DNA from: an uncultured Spirochaetales bacterium
Lineage (GTDB): Bacteria; Spirochaetota; Spirochaetia; DTKZ01
DNA length: 42,664 nt
Direction of reading: 5' to 3'
Assembly (NCBI GenBank): GCA_937991975.1
Contig: CALKLC010000120.1
Coordinates: 1 to 42,664, forward strand
The translations under genes were made by a program, and so were the position numbers. The notes under the pieces are model-generated. The model searched no databases. It was not told the origin of the DNA and worked only from the letters and a program-made list of their open reading frames with translations. Positions 38,608 to 42,664 of the stretch are shown here, in pieces; within the stretch, counting starts at the first letter, position 1, and the number at the start of each line of letters is the position of its first letter.

Positions 38608-39707
38608 CCGAAGAACATACAAACGACGTGGAAGGATTGATAGAACTGGAAGAAATCCTTCCAGAAGAAAATGAAGAATCCAGCACTGTAGACATGGCTC
38701 CGGGTGAAGAAAAGGTATTTTTGCTAGAGAACCCCTGCACACAGAGGTTGATCCATTCATTCACAACCCACAGGATGCCATGGGTTTTGCTGGACAAGAA
38801 GTTGAATCTTCTCTGGCGAAACGATGCCCATGCGACTGTATATCCAGAGTTCAAACCAGGGGACAACTTTATCGCCTATTTTTATAAATACCTGGGAGAA
38901 GAAGAAGTCGGCCACATCTATCGCTCCATCCTTTCGAAAGAGCAAGGGTATAGCTATCAAGGCAAACTGGAGTACAAGACAGTCGAACGGGCGAAGATCA
39001 TTGCGAATATCACCCTCTCTCCCCTCTTTTTCGATCCAGACGGGAAGGATACCCCTACGGGATTTGTCTGCCATTTCGATGATGTGACTTCCGATATCCA
39101 GAACATCCTTCAGCAAACCTTCAAGAGTCTGCTGGAAGCCTCTAAACTGAAGGATAACGATACAGGGAACCATATCGAACGGGTAAATGCGTACTCTGCC
39201 CTACTGGCTGAATTTTTCTTTCGAAAACGATCCTTTCCGCAGATCGACCAGGATTTCATCAACGATATCAGGTTCCTAGCAGCCATGCATGATGTGGGGA
39301 AGATCGGTACTCCGGATGATATCCTCAACAAAAAAGGCCCCCTGGAACCCTGGGAATGGGACATCATGAAGGAACATACGAAGAACGGAGCCTTCCTCCT
39401 CAGCACCTACCCAAACCCTATGGCTAAAGAGATCGCTCTTTCCCACCACGAAAAATGGGATGGGACCGGGTACCCCTATGGGCTTGCTGAAGAAATGATT
39501 CCCCTCTCTGCCCGTATCGTGGCTCTATCGGATGTGTACGATGCCCTTCGTTCCAAGCGAAGCTACAAGGACTCTATCCAACATGAAGGGGCACGCGCCA
39601 TTATTGAAAAGGGCATCGGTTCTCATTTCGATCCGCGAATTGGAAAGGCTTTCTTAGAACTAGACAAGGAATTCGACAATATTTATTCCAGATTGGCCGA
39701 CTCTTGA
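38604..39707 (+). CDS. PAS-HD-GYP protein, probable cyclic-di-GMP phosphodiesterase
   Basis: The 367 residues have an acidic N-terminus, a PAS-like sensor domain at about 45-165 (WVLLDKKLNLLWRNDAHATVYPEF), then an HD-GYP domain: NHIERVNAYSALLAE, AAMHDVGKIGTPDDILNKKG with the HD pair near 228, SHHEKWDGTGYPYGL (the GYP motif) and LSARIVALSDVYDALRSKRSYK. HD-GYP enzymes hydrolyse c-di-GMP, which would oppose PilZ signalling. The gene overlaps tsaB by ATGA. No receiver domain is present; the PAS ligand is unknown. Confidence 0.92.
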   Translation: MTEEHTNDVEGLIELEEILPEENEESSTVDMAPGEEKVFLLENPCTQRLIHSFTTHRMPWVLLDKKLNLLWRNDAHATVYPEFKPGDNFIAYFYKYLGEEEVGHIYRSILSKEQGYSYQGKLEYKTVERAKIIANITLSPLFFDPDGKDTPTGFVCHFDDVTSDIQNILQQTFKSLLEASKLKDNDTGNHIERVNAYSALLAEFFFRKRSFPQIDQDFINDIRFLAAMHDVGKIGTPDDILNKKGPLEPWEWDIMKEHTKNGAFLLSTYPNPMAKEIALSHHEKWDGTGYPYGLAEEMIPLSARIVALSDVYDALRSKRSYKDSIQHEGARAIIEKGIGSHFDPRIGKAFLELDKEFDNIYSRLADS

Positions 39708-39740
39708 TCACACCTCATTGAGGATACTTTTTCTACTCAG

Positions 39741-39986
39741 CTATGTTTCATCCTTTTTTTTCTTCTGGTCCAATAATGGTTCAATGGAAGGCAAAGCTCC
39801 CGTACTCTGGAGGGCTTCGCGGTTCTCCCTCTGGATATTCTCATACACCTCTTTCCGATAGACCTTTACTTTCTTGGGGGCCTTGATTCCTAATTTGACC
39901 TGATCTCCTTTTATATCCACCACAGAGATTTCGATGGAATCCCCGATCATGATACTCTCATTGGCCCGTCTGGATAGAATCAACAT
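39741..39986 (-). CDS. csrA: Carbon storage regulator CsrA
   Basis: CsrA is an RNA-binding translational repressor. The 81 residues carry [51 protein letters not shown], a full match including the RNA-contacting LSRR and the later Arg. A charged Lys-rich tail extends it beyond the usual 60-70. The ATG at 39986 has AAGGA 6 nt upstream; a TTG two codons earlier would overlap fliW. It follows fliW, its protein antagonist, and its likely targets are the two flaB leaders. Confidence 0.96.
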   Translation of the reverse strand: MLILSRRANESIMIGDSIEISVVDIKGDQVKLGIKAPKKVKVYRKEVYENIQRENREALQSTGALPSIEPLLDQKKKKDET

Positions 39987-39988
39987 AC

Positions 39989-40429
39989 TCAATCCTTCAA
40001 TGCCGCCAATTCATCCAGGATCACATGCTTTACCCTCCAGTTGGGATTAAGAGAGATGGATTGCCTGCCGATTTTCCTCTTCCGGTTGATCAAGACCGGC
40101 CCCTGAAGGTTGGCTGTCATCCGATTCTGGTTCTCTGGTATGGTTACAATAGAAAAAACTAGTAGATCATCCGGGTGGTCCAGCTGGAGGTCTTCTAAAT
40201 CTTCCTCGGCAACATCGGGTGTATAATCCGGACGAAAAAGGAGAGGGTTGATTAGGACAAAGGCAATTTCGGGCACATCGAGGGATTGTAACCAGTAGAA
40301 GGGCTGCTGGCTGGCATCCAGAAGAGCAAACATTTTGAATTGTTCGAAACCGATCAGCCCATGGGGGAATTGGATCACCTGCCTCTCGTCGATTTCCAGA
40401 GGGCCATAGGCTTTTGTAACAATCTTCAT
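39989..40429 (-). CDS. fliW: Flagellar assembly factor FliW
   Basis: FliW binds both flagellin and CsrA; free flagellin titrates FliW and lets CsrA repress flagellin translation. The 146 residues show the family pattern [85 protein letters not shown]. It lies between flgL (1 nt gap) and csrA (2 nt gap), the usual arrangement. Confidence 0.96.
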   Translation of the reverse strand: MKIVTKAYGPLEIDERQVIQFPHGLIGFEQFKMFALLDASQQPFYWLQSLDVPEIAFVLINPLLFRPDYTPDVAEEDLEDLQLDHPDDLLVFSIVTIPENQNRMTANLQGPVLINRKRKIGRQSISLNPNWRVKHVILDELAALKD

Positions 40430-40430
40430 A

Positions 40431-41678
40431 TCACCTCAAGAAATCCAGAAGGGTAGGTTGCAGGATCCGGGCAGCGGTAGACAAAGCCGCCTTGTGGGTG
40501 TTTTCCATCAATTTCAGGTCGATTATTGCTGCAGTCATATCGAGATCCTTCGTTTTAGAATACATCTCTTTCATGTCAGGAATTTCGGTTTGTAACCGCG
40601 CATATGTATACTCGAGCCTTTTTCCCTGGGCACCGATATCTCCCAAAGTGGCAAGAAGACTGTGTAGAGCATTATCGATCCCCCGCAGCCCTCGTCCTCC
40701 CACTTCACTGTTGTTTCCTTTCAATAGATCATCACGCAGCTTGATCACCATATCGAAAACAGAGCCCCCAAATGTTCGGACAGTGGGATCCAGATTCGCG
40801 GGAGGAGGAGAAGATCCATCCCGCAAAAGCCCGAGTTCCTGTAATACCTTTCCATTGGGAGGATCCTGGAGCCAGATCTGATGGGGAGTGGTCGATTCCA
40901 GTACGAGGCTTCCTCGTACGGGGTCTAGTCTTGCTTTTACCGGTGCTTCCGAATCGTTGATCTTTGAAATGATGGCGTGGATCGAATCTCCCGCTTTCAG
41001 ATCTATTTCCACTCCATCGATGAAGATCTTGGCATCCTCCCTGAGAACATACTCGGAGGCCTCCTTAGCAGAATAGAGTTGCTGATTCTCTGCCCAGAAG
41101 ACCCTGTTTCCTGGATAGTTCAACCGGATGTAAGCTCCATCGGAAACTTCTGCCCGGTTCTCCGTGATAGTTCCGATGTATTCCACCTGAGTGACTACAC
41201 TTTCCCCCATACCCCCAACATGACCTAATACTGGCCGAAAAGGTAATGCACCAGTCTTGTCTCCTGAAAATAGGGTAGTGCCATCTCCATTACGAGCATT
41301 GGCTATTTCTACCAGCTGATTCAACAGCTGATTTACTTCCATCCCCATTGCTTTCAGGTCATCCTTTCCATAGGTTCCATGCGCTCCCTGGACGGAAATC
41401 TCTCTCACCCTCTGAAGAATCTCGACTGCTTCTCGCACTTTGTCCTCGGTGATCTTCAGGTTTCCTTGCGCATACTCCACATTCTTACTGAACTGCTCCA
41501 ACCGGTGGATCCCCGACTGGTACCTTACGGCATGGGCAGCAGCAGTGGGGTCATCCCGTAGGTTCAAAATCCTGGTCTGTCCTGCCATTTTATTCTGTAC
41601 CGAGTTCATCCGATATTCCCGCTCTCGCATATAAAACTGCATATCGGTATTGGGCATGTTGGTGCTGATTCGTTTCAT
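40431..41678 (-). CDS. flgL: Flagellar hook-associated protein 3 FlgL
   Basis: FlgL forms the second hook-filament junction layer. The 415 residues begin MKRISTNMPNTDMQFYMREREYRMNSVQNKMAGQTRILNLRDDPTAAA and end with flagellin-like helices (LEYTYARLQTEIPDMKEMYSKTKDLDMTAAIIDLKL). The middle has NGDGTTLFSGDKTGALPF, shared with flagellins. It is 7 nt downstream of flgK and 1 nt before fliW. Confidence 0.95.
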   Translation of the reverse strand: MKRISTNMPNTDMQFYMREREYRMNSVQNKMAGQTRILNLRDDPTAAAHAVRYQSGIHRLEQFSKNVEYAQGNLKITEDKVREAVEILQRVREISVQGAHGTYGKDDLKAMGMEVNQLLNQLVEIANARNGDGTTLFSGDKTGALPFRPVLGHVGGMGESVVTQVEYIGTITENRAEVSDGAYIRLNYPGNRVFWAENQQLYSAKEASEYVLREDAKIFIDGVEIDLKAGDSIHAIISKINDSEAPVKARLDPVRGSLVLESTTPHQIWLQDPPNGKVLQELGLLRDGSSPPPANLDPTVRTFGGSVFDMVIKLRDDLLKGNNSEVGGRGLRGIDNALHSLLATLGDIGAQGKRLEYTYARLQTEIPDMKEMYSKTKDLDMTAAIIDLKLMENTHKAALSTAARILQPTLLDFLR

Positions 41679-41685
41679 TCTTCCT

Positions 41686-42664
41686 CTATGCTCCTATTCT
41701 GTTGATGATGGTATCCAGCATCCGGGTAAACTCGGTGATGAATCTGGCTACCGCAGCATACCCGTGCTGGAACTTGATCATCTCCGCAATTTCTTCGTCG
41801 ATATTTACCCCGGATAGGGATTCCCGCATGTCTCGTAGATCTTTCATGATCTGCTGCTGGGTTCGGAGCATGATCTCCGCTTGCTCCCCCTTGAGCCCGA
41901 TCGATGCAGTCGCATCGGCAAAGTAGTCGTCGAAGGTAGTCTTCTTCCCGATCATTACAGGATGGTTGCGCAAGGAGGCGATGGCCAGAGCAGCTGCCCC
42001 ATCCCCTGGCTGACCGGGCCTACCAGCTGATCCAAAGGAGGCCACGATAGATGCAGGTTCCAGAACCAGTTGCCGGTTTACCTCGATCCATCCGCTAGGA
42101 TGGGATAGGGGCGCCACCGCATAGGAGAGACCTCCTCCCTGGAGGGAAAATACCGCATCTGCCCTTTCCCAGTCGAAAGATCCCTCAGGCCCCGACTGTC
42201 TCAAGATCCCTGTGTATCCTACAAGAAACTGTCCCGTATCTTCCAGATGACGGATTACAAAATCCGGGAACGCCACATCCGAGGAAGGAGTCCCTTTCAA
42301 AGAAAGTCTTCCCTCCCGATCCAGCCGGGCTGTGATCTCTGCTCCAGAGGTATTGATTCGCTGGATCACATCCCCCACTGTATCCGTTGCATAGTAGGGT
42401 ACACGTATGTTCCCTTTTGGGCCTGGTAGAATCATTTCCCCCGAAATTCCCAGGATATCCTGCGGATTCAGAGGATGGGAACCCGAAATCCGGAAAATGT
42501 AACTCGCATCGTACACCCCATCCCCGTTCCTATCGTAATTGCCTGCAAGATTATTGATGGAAGGATACTCGGTAAAAAAATCATTTCCTGTTTTCTGGTT
42601 CAATCCATAGCCGGCCCTGTGGATTTCGTTCACCAGATCGATGAAATTGAGGGTAAAGGTATCC
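41686..42664 (-). CDS. flgK: Flagellar hook-associated protein 1 FlgK, C-terminal fragment
   Basis: The reading frame is open to the window edge, so this is the last 325 or so residues of FlgK; the track's start at 42633 is only an internal GTG. The segment TFTLNFIDLVNEIHRAGYGLN is a FlgK hallmark, and the C-terminus GVNIDEEIAEMIKFQHGYAAVARFITEFTRMLDTIINRIG is the conserved terminal helix. FlgK joins hook to filament. It is the upstream gene of flgK-flgL-fliW-csrA. Confidence 0.94.
   Translation of the reverse strand, partial: DTFTLNFIDLVNEIHRAGYGLNQKTGNDFFTEYPSINNLAGNYDRNGDGVYDASYIFRISGSHPLNPQDILGISGEMILPGPKGNIRVPYYATDTVGDVIQRINTSGAEITARLDREGRLSLKGTPSSDVAFPDFVIRHLEDTGQFLVGYTGILRQSGPEGSFDWERADAVFSLQGGGLSYAVAPLSHPSGWIEVNRQLVLEPASIVASFGSAGRPGQPGDGAAALAIASLRNHPVMIGKKTTFDDYFADATASIGLKGEQAEIMLRTQQQIMKDLRDMRESLSGVNIDEEIAEMIKFQHGYAAVARFITEFTRMLDTIINRIGA

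Noticed and set aside
39708-39740. Terminator between the HD-GYP gene and csrA
   Set aside because: CCTCATTGAGG followed by TACTTTTT has only a five-base stem with a one-base loop, so it is not stable enough to call.
1-42664. Mobile elements, CRISPR array, prophage or defence genes
   Set aside because: No transposase, integrase, terminal inverted repeats, regularly spaced repeats or nuclease/helicase sets were seen on either strand.

Overview
The window is a chromosomal segment of a spirochaete, most likely a free-living or commensal member of the Spirochaetales (Treponema/Spirochaeta type). Three things point there: two FlaA sheath proteins next to each other, two tandem FlaB core flagellins, and flaB-flaB-flaG-fliD followed by PilZ, tsaE, tsaB and HD-GYP genes, with convergent flgK-flgL-fliW-csrA. 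I see no transposase, integrase, phage gene or CRISPR array. Species cannot be fixed from the sequence.

Layout. 1-4.1 kb: 5' part of gltX, a membrane protein, tRNA-Leu(UAA), an orphan cNMP-domain histidine kinase and two flaA genes read from a perfect-consensus sigma70 promoter (all minus strand). 4.1-16.9 kb: a tightly packed minus-strand operon of twelve genes: split transketolase, zinc-type alcohol dehydrogenase, FCD-type GntR regulator, divergent transaldolase, LarA-family nickel epimerase, UxaE-family ketouronate epimerase, SDR, URO-D-like protein, TIM-barrel isomerase, second SDR and a lipoprotein. It looks like a dedicated sugar or sugar-acid pathway with no obvious described counterpart. 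17-21.4 kb: a PLP enzyme annotatable as threonine synthase, a YgeY-type hydrolase and a PduO-type cobalamin adenosyltransferase, divergent from the carbamoyltransferase ygeW. This resembles the anaerobic purine/ureido-compound set of enterobacteria with YgeX replaced. 21.4-26.8 kb: hsp20 with a sigma54-type promoter, class II fructose-bisphosphate aldolase, metX-metW and three genes of unknown function. 26.8-29.7 kb: infC-rpmI-rplT-zapB-like-zapA, meeting a PfkB kinase tail to tail. 29.7-42.7 kb: the flagellar filament region.

How the genes work together. The flagellar half contains a complete-looking FliW-CsrA-flagellin control circuit. Both flaB leaders carry a hairpin presenting GGA in its loop, exactly 22 nt before a second GGA in the Shine-Dalgarno sequence, with different stem sequences. 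CsrA and FliW are encoded about 8 kb away. PilZ and HD-GYP proteins in the same block suggest that cyclic-di-GMP tunes motility. The metabolic half suggests interconversion of hydroxy/keto acids or sugars by two epimerases and several dehydrogenases, with transketolase and transaldolase feeding central metabolism; the substrate is not known.

Start codons needed care. Several genes use TTG or GTG, and two (zapA with ATT, tsaE with CTG) appear to have no standard start codon available. All functional assignments come from reading motifs by eye and recalling family sequences; no database search or folding program was run.
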